From Leptothrix discophora (GTDB lineage Bacteria; Pseudomonadota; Gammaproteobacteria; Burkholderiales; Burkholderiaceae_C), in contig NZ_JAUZEE010000003.1 of NCBI RefSeq assembly GCF_030705305.1, forward strand, positions 520,377 to 584,376: DNA of 64,000 nucleotides. Direction: 5' to 3'. Both the position numbers and the translations under genes were made by a program. Of the stretch, positions 1 through 8,597 are shown in pieces. Each line of letters opens with the position of its first letter. The stretch's first letter is position 1. The notes under the pieces were generated by a model. The model saw only the letters and a list, made by a program, of their open reading frames with translations. It searched no databases and was not told where the DNA came from.

Positions 1-160
1 TCTTGGCGCGGCGGTCACGGTAGGCGTACTGGCCCGCCTTCATCACCGCCTGCTTGGCGATGCGATAGACGTTCTTGCGACGACCGCGATAGCCCTTGGC
101 CAGGGCGAGGACTTTCTTGTGACGAGCGCGGGCGGTAACACCACGTTTGACGCGAGGCAT
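1..160 (-). CDS. rplT: 50S ribosomal protein L20 (partial, runs off the window start)
   Basis: Only the first 53 or so codons are inside the window. The reading is [20 protein letters not shown] followed by a basic [12 protein letters not shown] stretch, the classic L20 N-terminus. L20 is an early assembly protein of the large subunit and in many bacteria represses its own operon. An AAGGAG ribosome-binding site precedes the ATG. It lies 27 bp downstream of rpmI in the infC-rpmI-rplT order. Confidence 0.97.
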   Translation of the reverse strand, partial: MPRVKRGVTARARHKKVLALAKGYRGRRKNVYRIAKQAVMKAGQYAYRDRRAK

Positions 161-187
161 GTGTTGACTCCTTCAGTGCGTGGTGGA

Positions 188-391
188 TTACAGACCGGCG
201 AACGGCAGCATCTGCGCGATGTGACCCATGTTGGTCTCATGCACGTTGACGGCTCCGCGCAGGTGGCGCTTGTTCTTGGTGGTCTTCTTGGTCAGGATGT
301 GGCGCTTGAACGCCTGACCGCGCTTGACGGTGCCACCCGGACGAACGCGAAAACGCTTCTTCGCGCTGCTCTTGGTCTTCATCTTGGGCAT
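188..391 (-). CDS. rpmI: 50S ribosomal protein L35
   Basis: A 67-residue basic protein starting [16 protein letters not shown], typical of L35 in length and sequence. It is a structural protein of the large ribosomal subunit. The ATG at 391 is chosen over longer upstream readings because it matches the family start and follows an AAGGAG Shine-Dalgarno sequence. It sits between infC and rplT, the standard order, and is probably co-transcribed with both. Confidence 0.98.
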   Translation of the reverse strand: MPKMKTKSSAKKRFRVRPGGTVKRGQAFKRHILTKKTTKNKRHLRGAVNVHETNMGHIAQMLPFAGL

Positions 392-423
392 GACTGCTCC
401 TTCTGAGTTGTTCCCGTGAGGCG

Positions 424-442
424 CCGCGAAAGAGCTTCGCGG
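424..442 (-). promoter_or_regulatory. Hairpin in the infC-rpmI intercistronic leader
   Basis: The 118-bp gap between infC and rpmI holds a perfect 7-bp stem (CCGCGAA / TTCGCGG) with a 5-nt loop, about 33 nt upstream of the rpmI start codon. In enterobacteria and Firmicutes this leader is where L20 binds to repress rpmI-rplT. Assigning that role here is inference from position only; a simple mRNA stem is equally possible. Confidence 0.3.
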
Positions 443-509
443 TCTTGGTGGCCTACGGGCACCGGGACGCTGCAGCGACCAAACCGCAGCGACCTCATCC
501 TTCAATCGT

Positions 510-1058
510 TCACTTCTTCTTCTTGGGCGCCAGGACCATGATCATCTGGCGGCCTTCGAGCTTGGGCATGTTCTCGACCAGGCTCACATCGGTCAGCTCG
601 TCGCGGATCCGCTCGAGCAGGCGCATGCCGATGTCCTGGTGCGTGATTTCCCGACCGCGGAAGCGCAGGGTGACCTTGCCCTTGTCGCCTTCTTCGAGGA
701 AGCGGCGCAGGTTGCGCATCTTGATCTGGTAGTCGCCTTCGTCCGTGCCCGGACGGAACTTGACTTCCTTGATGTCGATGACGTGCTGCTTGGCCTTGGC
801 CTCGGCCGCCTTCTTCTGCTCCTGGTACTTGAACTTGCCGTAGTCCATCAGACGACAGACCGGCGGGTTCGCCGTGGCAGCAATCTCGACCAGATCAACA
901 TCGGCCTCAGCCGACAGTCGCAAGGCTTCCTGGATGCTGACGATGCCCAGGGGCTCGTTCTCGGGTCCGTTCAGACGGACCTCCAGGGCAGTGATCTCGC
1001 GGTTCAGCCGATGCTTGCGCTCGACGTTGGGCATCCGGCGGTCAAGAAAAGTAGCGAT
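510..1058 (-). CDS. infC: Translation initiation factor IF-3, probable ATC start codon
   Basis: IF-3 binds the 30S subunit, keeps it free of 50S and checks the start codon. The family features are clear: the N-domain NREI..EVRL region, the [13 protein letters not shown] linker start, [12 protein letters not shown], and a C-terminus ending in APKKKK. The first ATG is at 1034, but the frame is open upstream and reaches an ATC codon at 1058 giving IATFLDRR before MPNVERKH, with an AAGGA element about 8 nt before it. Rare non-AUG starts (AUU in E. coli) let IF-3 repress its own synthesis, so the ATC start (182 residues) is preferred over the ATG start (174 residues). It lies 74 bp downstream of thrS. 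Confidence 0.93.
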   Translation of the reverse strand: MATFLDRRMPNVERKHRLNREITALEVRLNGPENEPLGIVSIQEALRLSAEADVDLVEIAATANPPVCRLMDYGKFKYQEQKKAAEAKAKQHVIDIKEVKFRPGTDEGDYQIKMRNLRRFLEEGDKGKVTLRFRGREITHQDIGMRLLERIRDELTDVSLVENMPKLEGRQMIMVLAPKKKK

Positions 1059-1132
1059 GGTTCGTTTCCTTCGGGGCTTGCGCCCAAATTGATGAATGCG
1101 CCGTCAACCAAGCCGATGGCCCGACCCGGTTG

Positions 1133-3052
1133 TCACTGCTCCGGGTTGAGTTCGGCCGAGATCTTCTGGGAGAAGGCCGCCAGGGCCATCACACCGAGGT
1201 CCTGGTTGCCTCTGGCGCGCACTGCAACGGTGCCTGCGTCCCGCTCCTTGTCTCCGACAACGATCAGGTACGGCACCTTTTGCAAGGAATGCTCGCGGAT
1301 TTTATACGTGATCTTTTCGTTGCGCAGGTCCAACGTGACCCTAAGCCCTTGTTTCTGCAGCGTTTGGGCCACTTCCCGTGCGTAGTCGGCCTGTCCGTCG
1401 GTGATGTTCATGACGCTGACCTGAACCGGCGACAGCCACGTCGGCAGCGCGCCGGCGTGTTGCTCGATCAGGATGCCGATGAAGCGCTCGAGGCTGCCGA
1501 CGATCGCGCGGTGCAGGACGATCGGCCGATGGCGGGCGCCGTCCTCGCCGACGTACTCGGCGTCGAGGCGCTCCGGCAGGTTCGGATCGACCTGGATGGT
1601 GCCGCACTGCCAGGGCCGGCCCAGCGCGTCCTTGAGCGTGTACTCGATCTTCGGACCGTAGAAGGCGCCCTCGCCCGGCAGGTATTCGAAGTCGCAGCCG
1701 GACGCCTTCAGGCCCGCGGCCAGCGCGTTCTCGGCGCGGTCCCAGCTCTCCTCCGTGCCGATGCGCTTCTCGGGCCGGGTCGACAGCTTGTAGATGATGT
1801 CGTTGAAGCCGAAGTGGCGGTAGACCTTCTGCAGCAGCGTCGTGAAGGCGATCACCTCGGCCTGGATCTGGTCCTCGGTGCAGAAGATGTGGCCGTCGTC
1901 CTGCGTGAAGGCGCGCACCCGCATGATGCCGTGCAGGCCGCCGGTCGGCTCGTTGCGGTGGCACTGGCCGAACTCGCCGAAGCGCAGCGGCAGGTCGCGG
2001 TAGCTCTTGATGCCCTGCTTGAAGATCAGGATATGGCCGGGGCAGTTCATCGGCTTGAGCGCGTAGTCGCGCTTCTCCGACTCGGTCACGAACATGTTCT
2101 CGCGGTACTTGTCCCAGTGGCCGGTCTTCTCCCACAGGCCCTGGTCAAGGATCTGCGGGCCCTTGACTTCCTGGTAGCCGTTGTCGCGGTAGACCCGGCG
2201 CATGTACTGCTCGACCTCCTGCCACAGCGTCCAGCCCTTGGGGTGCCAGAACACGGTGCCGGGCGAGTGCTCGTCGATGTGGAACAGGTCGAGCTCGCGG
2301 CCGAGCTTGCGGTGGTCGCGCTTCTCGGCCTCCTCCAGCATCGTCAGGTACTTCTGCAGGTCGTCCTTGCTCGCCCAGGCGGTGCCGTAGACGCGCTGCA
2401 GCATCTCGTTGCGATGGTCGCCGCGCCAGTAGGCGCCAGCCACCTTCATCAGCTTGAAGAACTTCAGCTTGCCGGTGCTGGGCACGTGCGGGCCGCGGCA
2501 CAGGTCGGTGAAGGCGCCCTCGCTGTACAGGGACACGTCCTCGCCGGCCGGGATGCTGGCGATGATCTCGGCCTTGTAGGCCTCGCCGATGGACTTGAAG
2601 TAGGCGACCGCCTCGTCGCGCGGCAGCACGCGGCGCGTGACCGGCTCGTCCTTGTTGGCCAGCTCGGTCATCTTCTTCTCGATGACGGCCAGGTCCTCGG
2701 TCGTGAAGGGACGCTTGTACGAGAAGTCGTAATAGAAGCCGTGCTCGATGGTCGGGCCGATCGTGATCTGGGCGTCCGGGAACAGCTCCTTGACGGCATA
2801 GGCCAGCAGGTGGGCGGTCGAGTGGCGGATCATGTCCAGGCCGTCGGCATCCTTGGGCGTGACGATCGCCAGTGCCGTGTCGGACTCGATGCGGTGGCTC
2901 AGGTCGACCAGCCGGGCGGACTCGCCGCTGCCGACGCGGCCGCCGAGCGCGGCCTTGGCCAGGCCGGCGCCGATCGAGGCAGCCACCTCGGCCACCGTCA
3001 CCGGGGCGTCGAATTCGCGGCGCGAGCCGTCGGGCAATTGAATCGAGACCAT
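1133..3052 (-). CDS. thrS: Threonyl-tRNA synthetase
   Basis: This 639-residue protein charges tRNA-Thr with threonine in the cytoplasm and edits mischarged serine. It shows an N-terminal TGS domain (about 1-62), the editing domain with a His77-x3-His81 pair and a CRGPH motif, a class II catalytic core with the zinc-site NCPGH motif, and a C-terminal anticodon-binding domain ending in SAELNPEQ. Length is normal for the family. It is the first gene of the thrS-infC-rpmI-rplT unit. Its leader carries an intrinsic terminator and a possible short leader peptide, so expression may be attenuated. Confidence 0.98.
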   Translation of the reverse strand: MVSIQLPDGSRREFDAPVTVAEVAASIGAGLAKAALGGRVGSGESARLVDLSHRIESDTALAIVTPKDADGLDMIRHSTAHLLAYAVKELFPDAQITIGPTIEHGFYYDFSYKRPFTTEDLAVIEKKMTELANKDEPVTRRVLPRDEAVAYFKSIGEAYKAEIIASIPAGEDVSLYSEGAFTDLCRGPHVPSTGKLKFFKLMKVAGAYWRGDHRNEMLQRVYGTAWASKDDLQKYLTMLEEAEKRDHRKLGRELDLFHIDEHSPGTVFWHPKGWTLWQEVEQYMRRVYRDNGYQEVKGPQILDQGLWEKTGHWDKYRENMFVTESEKRDYALKPMNCPGHILIFKQGIKSYRDLPLRFGEFGQCHRNEPTGGLHGIMRVRAFTQDDGHIFCTEDQIQAEVIAFTTLLQKVYRHFGFNDIIYKLSTRPEKRIGTEESWDRAENALAAGLKASGCDFEYLPGEGAFYGPKIEYTLKDALGRPWQCGTIQVDPNLPERLDAEYVGEDGARHRPIVLHRAIVGSLERFIGILIEQHAGALPTWLSPVQVSVMNITDGQADYAREVAQTLQKQGLRVTLDLRNEKITYKIREHSLQKVPYLIVVGDKERDAGTVAVRARGNQDLGVMALAAFSQKISAELNPEQ

Positions 3053-3076
3053 CTGCGGAACTCCGTGGAAGACATG

Positions 3077-3102
3077 AAAAAAGCGCGGGGTCGCCGCGCT
3101 TT
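3077..3102 (-). terminator. Intrinsic terminator/attenuator in the thrS leader
   Basis: On the minus strand the sequence forms a perfect 9-bp stem (AAAGCGCGG / CCGCGCTTT) with a 5-nt loop, followed by a run of six T residues that overlaps the end of the stem. It ends only about 25 nt before the thrS ATG. It is therefore too close to belong to icl, which has its own hairpins further upstream. A terminator in this position is typical of attenuation. Confidence 0.6.
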
Positions 3103-3138
3103 CTCGAGGGGGAGAGGGGATATGCGGACGACCGGCGA

Positions 3139-3186
3139 TCAGGCCCGGCTGGGGGCGGCGTTCGACGTTCGCGGTGTCATAACCAT
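3139..3186 (-). CDS. Possible thrS leader peptide (15 codons)
   Basis: A small ORF reading [15 protein letters not shown], preceded by an AAAGG element 5 nt before the ATG. It ends 36 nt upstream of the leader terminator. Two of its early codons are Thr (ACA, ACG). Segments of the ORF (CCGCG and CGCCGC) can pair with the 5' arm of the terminator. Two Thr codons is a weak signature, so this is a candidate only. Confidence 0.28.
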   Translation of the reverse strand: MVMTPRTSNAAPSRA

Positions 3187-3236
3187 GGTGCCTTTCCCCG
3201 TTCCTTGTCGTGTCCGAAAAGTTGAGATTCTAAGCA

Positions 3237-3292
3237 GAAAGCCCAGGGGTTCACCCTGGGCCTGCGGCGACCGGCCGCCCGCGAGGGCGGCC
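3237..3292 (-). terminator. Terminator region downstream of isocitrate lyase
   Basis: Two perfect 8-bp stems follow the icl stop codon on the minus strand: GGCCGCCC/GGGCGGCC (3273-3292), then GCCCAGGG/CCCTGGGC (3241-3261). The second is followed by TTTCTGCTT. Only the second resembles an intrinsic terminator, and its T-tract is interrupted. It should separate icl from thrS transcription. Confidence 0.55.
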
Positions 3293-3305
3293 TTCGGTCA
3301 CGCGA

Positions 3306-4622
3306 TCAGTGGAACTGCTCTTCCTCGGTCGAGCCGGTCAGCGCCTTGACGCTGGACGAGCCGCCCTGGATCACCGTGGTGACGTCGTCGAAATAGCCCG
3401 CGCCGACTTCCTGCTGGTGCGACACGAAGGTGTAGCCCTTCTCGCGGGCGGCGAATTCCTGTTCCTGGACCTGCTCGACGTAGTGCTTCATGCCTTCGCC
3501 GCGGGCATAGGCGTGGGCGAACTGGAAGGTGTTGTACCAGTTGATGTGGATGCCCGCGAGGGTGATGAACTGGTACTTGTAGCCCAGCGCCGAGAGGTCT
3601 TCCTGGAAGGCGGCGATCTGCTTGTCGTCCAGGTTCTTCTTCCAGTTGAAGGACGGCGAGCAGTTGTAGCTCAGCAGCTTGCCCGGGCAGGCGGCATGCA
3701 CGGCCTGCGCGAACTCGCGGGCGAAGCCGATGTCGGGCACGCCGGTCTCGCACCAGACCAGGTCGGCGTAGGGCGCGTAGGCGACGCCGCGGCTGATGGC
3801 CTGCTCCAGGCCGTTCTTGACGCGGTAGAAGCCTTCCTGGGTGCGCTCACCGGTCAGGAAGGGCTGGTCGTTGGCGTCGTGGTTGCTGGTGATCAGGTTG
3901 GCGGCTTCCGCGTCGGTGCGGGCCAGCACGATGGTGGGCACGCCCATGACGTCGGCGGCAAAGCGCGCGGCGATCAGCTTCTCGACCGCTTCCTGCGTCG
4001 GCACGAGCACCTTGCCACCCATGTGACCGCACTTCTTGACCGCGGCGAGCTGGTCCTCGAAGTGCACGCCGGCGGCGCCGGAGGCAATCATGTTCTTCAT
4101 CAGCTCGAAGGCGTTGAGCACGCCGCCGAAGCCGGCTTCCGCGTCCGCCACGATCGGCAGGAAGTAGTCGATGAACGCCTCGCTGCCCGGCTCGATGCCA
4201 CGCGACCACTGGATCTCGTCGGCACGCTTGAAGGTGTTGTTGATGCGGCGGACCATCGTCGGCACCGAGTCGTACGCGTACAGCGACTGATCGGGGTACA
4301 TGGTCTCGGAGGTGTTGCCGTCGGCGGCGACCTGCCAGCCCGACAGGTAGACCGCTTCCAGGCCGGCCTTGGCCTGCTGCATCGCCTGGCCAGCGGTGAT
4401 CGCGCCGAAGGCATTCACGTAGCCCTTCTTGGCGCCACCGTTGACGAGGTCCCACAGCTTCTCGGCGCCACGCTTGGCCAGCGTGTACTCGGGCTGGAGG
4501 CTGCCACGCAGGCGCACCACGTCGGCGGCGCTGTAGCCGCGCTTGACGGTCTTCCAACGGGGGTTCTGCTCCCAGTCGGTGATCAGCGCGTCAATCTGTT
4601 GCTGGCGGGTCGGTTGGCTCAT
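3306..4622 (-). CDS. aceA: Isocitrate lyase
   Basis: Splits isocitrate into glyoxylate and succinate, the first step of the glyoxylate shunt used for growth on acetate, fatty acids and other C2 sources. The 438-residue reading starts MSQPTRQQQ at 4622, behind a GGAG ribosome-binding site; the longer ORF upstream has no good start. The signature KKCGHMGGK (catalytic Cys about 198), metal-site and substrate motifs and overall length match AceA (434 residues in E. coli). No malate synthase gene is nearby, so the gene stands alone, with a large AT-rich regulatory region upstream. Confidence 0.97.
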   Translation of the reverse strand: MSQPTRQQQIDALITDWEQNPRWKTVKRGYSAADVVRLRGSLQPEYTLAKRGAEKLWDLVNGGAKKGYVNAFGAITAGQAMQQAKAGLEAVYLSGWQVAADGNTSETMYPDQSLYAYDSVPTMVRRINNTFKRADEIQWSRGIEPGSEAFIDYFLPIVADAEAGFGGVLNAFELMKNMIASGAAGVHFEDQLAAVKKCGHMGGKVLVPTQEAVEKLIAARFAADVMGVPTIVLARTDAEAANLITSNHDANDQPFLTGERTQEGFYRVKNGLEQAISRGVAYAPYADLVWCETGVPDIGFAREFAQAVHAACPGKLLSYNCSPSFNWKKNLDDKQIAAFQEDLSALGYKYQFITLAGIHINWYNTFQFAHAYARGEGMKHYVEQVQEQEFAAREKGYTFVSHQQEVGAGYFDDVTTVIQGGSSSVKALTGSTEEEQFH

Positions 4623-4706
4623 CGGATGCTCCGGTTCAGGTGACAGGAAAAGGGGTGACTCGATGGCTCTCAGCTTAGCGACGTCGTCCCCGATCCGGCA
4701 ACACTT

Positions 4707-4724
4707 ATGTCTTATATAAGATAT
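4707..4724. promoter_or_regulatory. 18-bp palindromic operator in the icl promoter
   Basis: The core TCTTATATAAGA is a perfect 12-bp palindrome. With flanks it is an 18-bp palindrome with one mismatched pair. It overlaps the predicted icl -10 element, where a bound repressor would block transcription. The cognate regulator is not in this window and cannot be named from sequence. Confidence 0.45.
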
Positions 4725-4760
4725 AAAACGCAATTCAATGAAATCAACAGCTTAGCAAAG

Positions 4761-4842
4761 ATTTTTTATGATGCGGAACGGGTTTTCTCAGAGCGGAAGA
4801 TTTTGCGGCGGCGCAGCATGGCCGTTTTTCACGATGCGGAAC
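4761..4842. repeat. Pair of 19-bp direct repeats upstream of icl
   Basis: Read on the minus strand, both copies (4761-4779 and 4824-4842) are close to GTTCCGCATCRTRAAAAAY. They share the exact core GATGCGGAAC (plus strand), and their starts are 63 bp apart, about six helical turns. Spacing and orientation upstream of the icl promoter fit activator or repressor binding sites. This is an inference. Confidence 0.45.
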
Positions 4843-4958
4843 AGCAATTCATCACGGTGAAATCCGGCCCCAGGACGCCGGCCCGAGCGCTGTGCGATCC
4901 TGCCGCCGCCTCGTTCCGGCCCGCCGCCGTCCCCGCCTTCTGACCTTGCCCGTCCGCC

Positions 4959-5957
4959 ATGACCGCCTTCGCCTACCTCAGCAACGACACCTTCCTGAAG
5001 GCGCCCGGCGCCGCTCCTGCCGGGGCGGCCGACAGCGCCCCCGGGTCGCCCTACGGCGTCGCCGGCATCACCTGGGACGGCGCGGTCACGAACCGCCCCG
5101 GCGCGCGCTTCGGGCCGCGCGCGATCCGGCAGGCCAGCCACATGCTGTGCGACGGCATCCATCCGCTGTTCGACAACAGCCCGCTGGGCGAGCCGGGCCG
5201 CAGCCGGCCGGCCCTCGTCGACCACGGCGACCTGGCGCTGCCCAACACCTCGCTGCAGGCCATGCGCGACGCGCTGGAGCTGCAGGCCGCGCTGCTGATC
5301 CGCCAGCGCCACATGGCCTGGCTGGGCGGCGACCACTCGGTCACGCTGTCGCTGCTGCGGGCCTACCGGGCCTGGCTGGGCCGCCCGCTCGGCCTGCTGC
5401 ATTTCGACGCCCACTGCGACACCTGGACCGACCACTTCGGCGAGCCCAGCGGCCACGGCACCTGGGTCTACGAGGCGATCCGCGAGGGCCTGGTCGACCC
5501 GGCCGCGACGGTGCAGGTCGGCATCCGCTCGGCGGGCTCGCGCGAGGCCCGCGACTACGTGCGCAGCTGCGGTGGCGAGATCTTCACCGCCCGCGAGCTG
5601 CGCGGCCTGGACGGCGCCGGCCTGTCGCCGGTGCTGGCCGCCATCCGCCAGCGCTGGCATGAGCGCGGCCTGCCGCCGCTCTACCTGAGCCTGGACATCG
5701 ACTGCCTGGACCCCGCCTTCGCGCCCGGCACCGGCACGCCCGAGCCCGGCGGCCTGACCAGCAACCAGGTGCTGACGCTGCTGGAGGCCCTGGCCGACCA
5801 GAACTGGGTCGGCATGGACTGCGTCGAGGTCGCCCCTGCCTACGACCATGCCGAGCTGACCAGCCTGGCCGCCGCGACCTTCGTCTGGACCTACCTGTGC
5901 GGGCGCATGCACCACGACACGGTGGTGCCGGGCGCTGCGGGATCCACGCCGGGTTGA
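4959..5957 (+). CDS. speB: Agmatinase / guanidinobutyrase-type ureohydrolase
   Basis: A 332-residue arginase-family enzyme that should release urea from a guanidino compound, most likely agmatine (giving putrescine) or 4-guanidinobutyrate. The binuclear manganese motifs are intact: GGDHS (about 123-127), FDAHCD (149-154) and SLDIDCLDPAFAPG (from 244). The context, next to a gamma-glutamylputrescine pathway and putrescine transporter, supports a role in making or degrading putrescine. Substrate cannot be fixed from sequence, since agmatinases, guanidinobutyrases and guanidinopropionases share these motifs. Confidence 0.85.
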   Translation: MTAFAYLSNDTFLKAPGAAPAGAADSAPGSPYGVAGITWDGAVTNRPGARFGPRAIRQASHMLCDGIHPLFDNSPLGEPGRSRPALVDHGDLALPNTSLQAMRDALELQAALLIRQRHMAWLGGDHSVTLSLLRAYRAWLGRPLGLLHFDAHCDTWTDHFGEPSGHGTWVYEAIREGLVDPAATVQVGIRSAGSREARDYVRSCGGEIFTARELRGLDGAGLSPVLAAIRQRWHERGLPPLYLSLDIDCLDPAFAPGTGTPEPGGLTSNQVLTLLEALADQNWVGMDCVEVAPAYDHAELTSLAAATFVWTYLCGRMHHDTVVPGAAGSTPG

Positions 5958-6023
5958 TGCGGCGCAAGCCGGCCCGCGGCCGGGCCCGAACAATGGCTGC
6001 ATCAACGCACCGAGGATGCCGCC

Positions 6024-6554
6024 ATGACCCGCCCGACCCTGCAGACGATCCGAGGCCGCGTGGTCGATGCCGTGCCGCTGAGCCCGCTGGAGGTGCTCGA
6101 CGACGAGCACCGCCAGATGGTCGTGATGCTGGCCCGGCTGGACCGCCTGGTCGACCCGGCGCTGGGCCTGCCCGAACCCGAGATCCGCGCGCTGGCGCAC
6201 GAGGTCCACACCTTCTTCAGCGAGCACGCCCGCCAGCACCACGCGCTGGAGGAACTGCACGTCTTCCCCGGCCTGCTCAACAGTGCCGACGAGCGCCTGC
6301 GCAGCCAGATCGAGCGCTTGGTGCAGGACCACGGCTGGCTGGAGCAGAACTGGCTGGAGCTGGCGCCGAACGTGTCGGCCATCGCCGAGGGCATGGTCGG
6401 CGCCGACATGGACCTGCTGCGCGAGGCGGTCACGCTGTTCAACGCGCTCTACCACGACCACATCCGGGTCGAGGAGACGCTGGCCTACCCCGAGGCACGC
6501 CGGCGCGAGGCCGAGCTGGCCGCCGCCGCGGCGGCACGCCTGCAGGCCGGCTGA
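6024..6554 (+). CDS. Hemerythrin-like HHE domain protein
   Basis: A 176-residue helical protein with the spaced His/Glu residues of hemerythrin HHE domains: DDEHRQM, HARQHHALEELHVFP, VQDHGWLEQNW and YHDHIRVEETLAYPEA. Such proteins carry a di-iron centre and serve in oxygen, nitric oxide or iron sensing or in damage repair. The specific role is unknown. It follows agmatinase by 66 bp and converges on the Lrp-type regulator gene, with only 12 bp between their stops. Confidence 0.8.
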   Translation: MTRPTLQTIRGRVVDAVPLSPLEVLDDEHRQMVVMLARLDRLVDPALGLPEPEIRALAHEVHTFFSEHARQHHALEELHVFPGLLNSADERLRSQIERLVQDHGWLEQNWLELAPNVSAIAEGMVGADMDLLREAVTLFNALYHDHIRVEETLAYPEARRREAELAAAAAARLQAG

Positions 6555-6566
6555 GGCGGTCCGACC

Positions 6567-7046
6567 TCAGACCTCCAGAGCGGTCGTCTTCTTGACCGTG
6601 CGCAGCACCAGCATCGAGTTGGACCGCACCACGCCAGGCAGCTGCGCCAGCACCTCGGCGTGGATGCGCTCGAGGTCCGCCGCGTCCTGGTAGGTGTAGC
6701 GGATCAGGTAGTCGTTGCTGCCGGCGACGTAGTAGCAGTCGAGGATGGCCGGCTCCTGCCGCACCGCCTCCTCGAAGCGCTTGAGCGTCTCCATCGAGGT
6801 GCGCTCGACGTTGACGATCGTGAACGAGGTGCCCGACTGGCCCACCGCGCGCGGGTCGAGCAGCGCCACCACCTGCGCGATCACGCCGCTGTCCTCCAGC
6901 CGCCGGACCCGCCGCAGGCAGGCCGACGGCGACAGGTGGACCCGCTCGGCCAGCTCCACATTGGTCAGCCGGGCGTCGCGCTGCAATTGACGAAGAATGG
7001 CGCGATCGGTGGGGTCGAGTTGCACGCTGGAGCTCATCAGCGGCAT
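6567..7046 (-). CDS. Lrp/AsnC family transcriptional regulator
   Basis: A 159-residue protein with an N-terminal winged helix-turn-helix (LDPTDRAILRQLQRDARLTN, then AERVHLSPSACLRRVRRL) and a C-terminal RAM ligand-binding domain. These regulators sense amino acids or amines and usually control nearby transport or catabolic genes. It is transcribed divergently from the aminotransferase at 7208, across a 161-bp gap, which makes the polyamine genes its likely targets. An alternative start four codons in is possible. Confidence 0.9.
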   Translation of the reverse strand: MPLMSSSVQLDPTDRAILRQLQRDARLTNVELAERVHLSPSACLRRVRRLEDSGVIAQVVALLDPRAVGQSGTSFTIVNVERTSMETLKRFEEAVRQEPAILDCYYVAGSNDYLIRYTYQDAADLERIHAEVLAQLPGVVRSNSMLVLRTVKKTTALEV

Positions 7047-7207
7047 CTTATTGCGTCAACGCAGCCTCGAACGCACGTTCGTGCGCTCGGCGCGGGACAC
7101 CCCGGTCGCACAACGCAACCCGCTTGCGGCGGCTCTTGCCTAGACTGGCCCAAGCCGCACCAGGCCGGTCCGCAAGGGGTGGACCGGGCCGGCGCACGGA
7201 GCCACCG

Positions 7208-8536
7208 ATGACCCAGCACCCGCACACCGACGTCCCGGCGATGGACGCCTACTGGATGCCCTTCACCGCCAACCGGCAGTTCAAGAAGAACCCCCGGCTG
7301 CTGGCGCGCGCCGAAGGCATGCACTACTGGACGGCGGACGGCCGTCAGATCCTCGACGGCGTGGCCGGCCTGTGGTGCGTCAACGCCGGCCACGGCCGGC
7401 CGCGCATCGTCCGGGCGATCCAGGAACAGGCCGCCGAGATGGACTACGCGCCGCCCTTCCAGATGGGCCACCCGAAGGCCTTCGAGCTGGCCGAGCGGGT
7501 CGCGGCGCTGGCCCCGGCCGGGCTGAACCGGGTCTTCTTCACCAACTCCGGCTCCGAGGCGGTCGAGACCGCGCTGAAGATCGCGCTGGCCTACCACCGC
7601 TCGCGCGGCGAAGCCTCGCGGACCCGGCTGATCGGCCGCGAGCGCGGCTACCACGGCGTCAACTTCGGCGGCATCTCGGTCGGCGGCATGGTCGCCAACC
7701 GCAAGATGTTCGGCAGCCTGCTGTCCGGCGTCGACCACATCCGCCACACCCACGACCCGGCCCGCAACGCCTACAGCCGCGGCCAGCCGCCGCACGGCGT
7801 CGAGCTGGCCGACGACATCGAGCGCCTGGTCGCGCTGCATGACGCGTCGACCATCGCGGCGGTGATCGTCGAGCCGGTCGCCGGCTCCACCGGCGTGCTG
7901 ATCCCGCCGATCGGCTACCTTCAGCGCCTGCGCGAGCTGTGCGACAAGCACGGCATCCTGCTGATCTTCGACGAGGTCATCACCGGCTTCGGCCGCACCG
8001 GCTCGCCCTTCGCGGCCCAGACCTTCGGCGTCACGCCGGACCTGATGACGCTGGCCAAGGGCATCACCAACGGCTGCGTGCCGATGGGCGCGGTGCTCGC
8101 CAGCCAGAAGATCCACGACACCTTCATGGGTGGCCCGGAACACCTGATCGAGCTGTTCCACGGCTACACCTATTCGGCCCACCCGCTGGCCTGCGCGGCC
8201 GGCCTGGCAACCCTGGACACCTATGCCGAGGAAGGCCTGCTGTCGCGCGCCGCCACGCTGCAGGAGACCTTCGCCGACGCGCTGCACACGCTGCGCGAGG
8301 CGCCCCACGTGATCGACATCCGCAACATCGGCCTGGTCGGCGGCATCGAGCTGGCGCCGCGTCCGGGCGAGCCCGGCAAGCGCGCCTTCGAGGTCTTCCT
8401 GGACTGCTACGAACGCGGCCTGCTGATCCGCACCACCGGCGACACGATCGCGCTGTCGCCGCCGCTGATCATCGAGCCGGCGCACATCGGCCAGATCGTC
8501 GAGACGCTCGGCGCGGCGCTGCGTCGGGTGGCCTGA
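7208..8536 (+). CDS. Class III omega-aminotransferase (amine/beta-alanine to pyruvate type)
   Basis: A 442-residue PLP enzyme. The ATG at 7208 is preferred over an upstream in-frame start because a CGGAG ribosome-binding site precedes it and the MDAYWMPFT start matches omega-amino acid:pyruvate aminotransferases. Visible motifs are the NSGSEAVE phosphate-binding loop, Asp255 in FDEVITGFG, and the Schiff-base lysine 284 in LAKGITNG. The likely role is transfer of the amino group of a diamine or omega-amino acid, such as beta-alanine or GABA, to pyruvate. It opens the polyamine catabolic run and faces the Lrp-type regulator. Confidence 0.88.
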   Translation: MTQHPHTDVPAMDAYWMPFTANRQFKKNPRLLARAEGMHYWTADGRQILDGVAGLWCVNAGHGRPRIVRAIQEQAAEMDYAPPFQMGHPKAFELAERVAALAPAGLNRVFFTNSGSEAVETALKIALAYHRSRGEASRTRLIGRERGYHGVNFGGISVGGMVANRKMFGSLLSGVDHIRHTHDPARNAYSRGQPPHGVELADDIERLVALHDASTIAAVIVEPVAGSTGVLIPPIGYLQRLRELCDKHGILLIFDEVITGFGRTGSPFAAQTFGVTPDLMTLAKGITNGCVPMGAVLASQKIHDTFMGGPEHLIELFHGYTYSAHPLACAAGLATLDTYAEEGLLSRAATLQETFADALHTLREAPHVIDIRNIGLVGGIELAPRPGEPGKRAFEVFLDCYERGLLIRTTGDTIALSPPLIIEPAHIGQIVETLGAALRRVA

Positions 8537-8597
8537 GGCCGGGGCCGCGAGACGGCGCGCACGGGGCTTGCAAACGGAGCCTGCAAACAGGATCCGC

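Larger units (their letters stand above)
4623..4958. promoter_or_regulatory. Divergent icl / agmatinase intergenic region
   Basis: This 336-bp gap is much more AT-rich than its surroundings. On the minus strand, TTGAAT and TATAAG separated by 16 bp form a plausible icl promoter whose -10 lies inside a palindrome (4707-4724). Two 19-bp direct repeats lie at 4761-4779 and 4824-4842. No ORF of coding quality is present. The agmatinase start at 4959 lacks an obvious promoter of its own. Confidence 0.5.
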
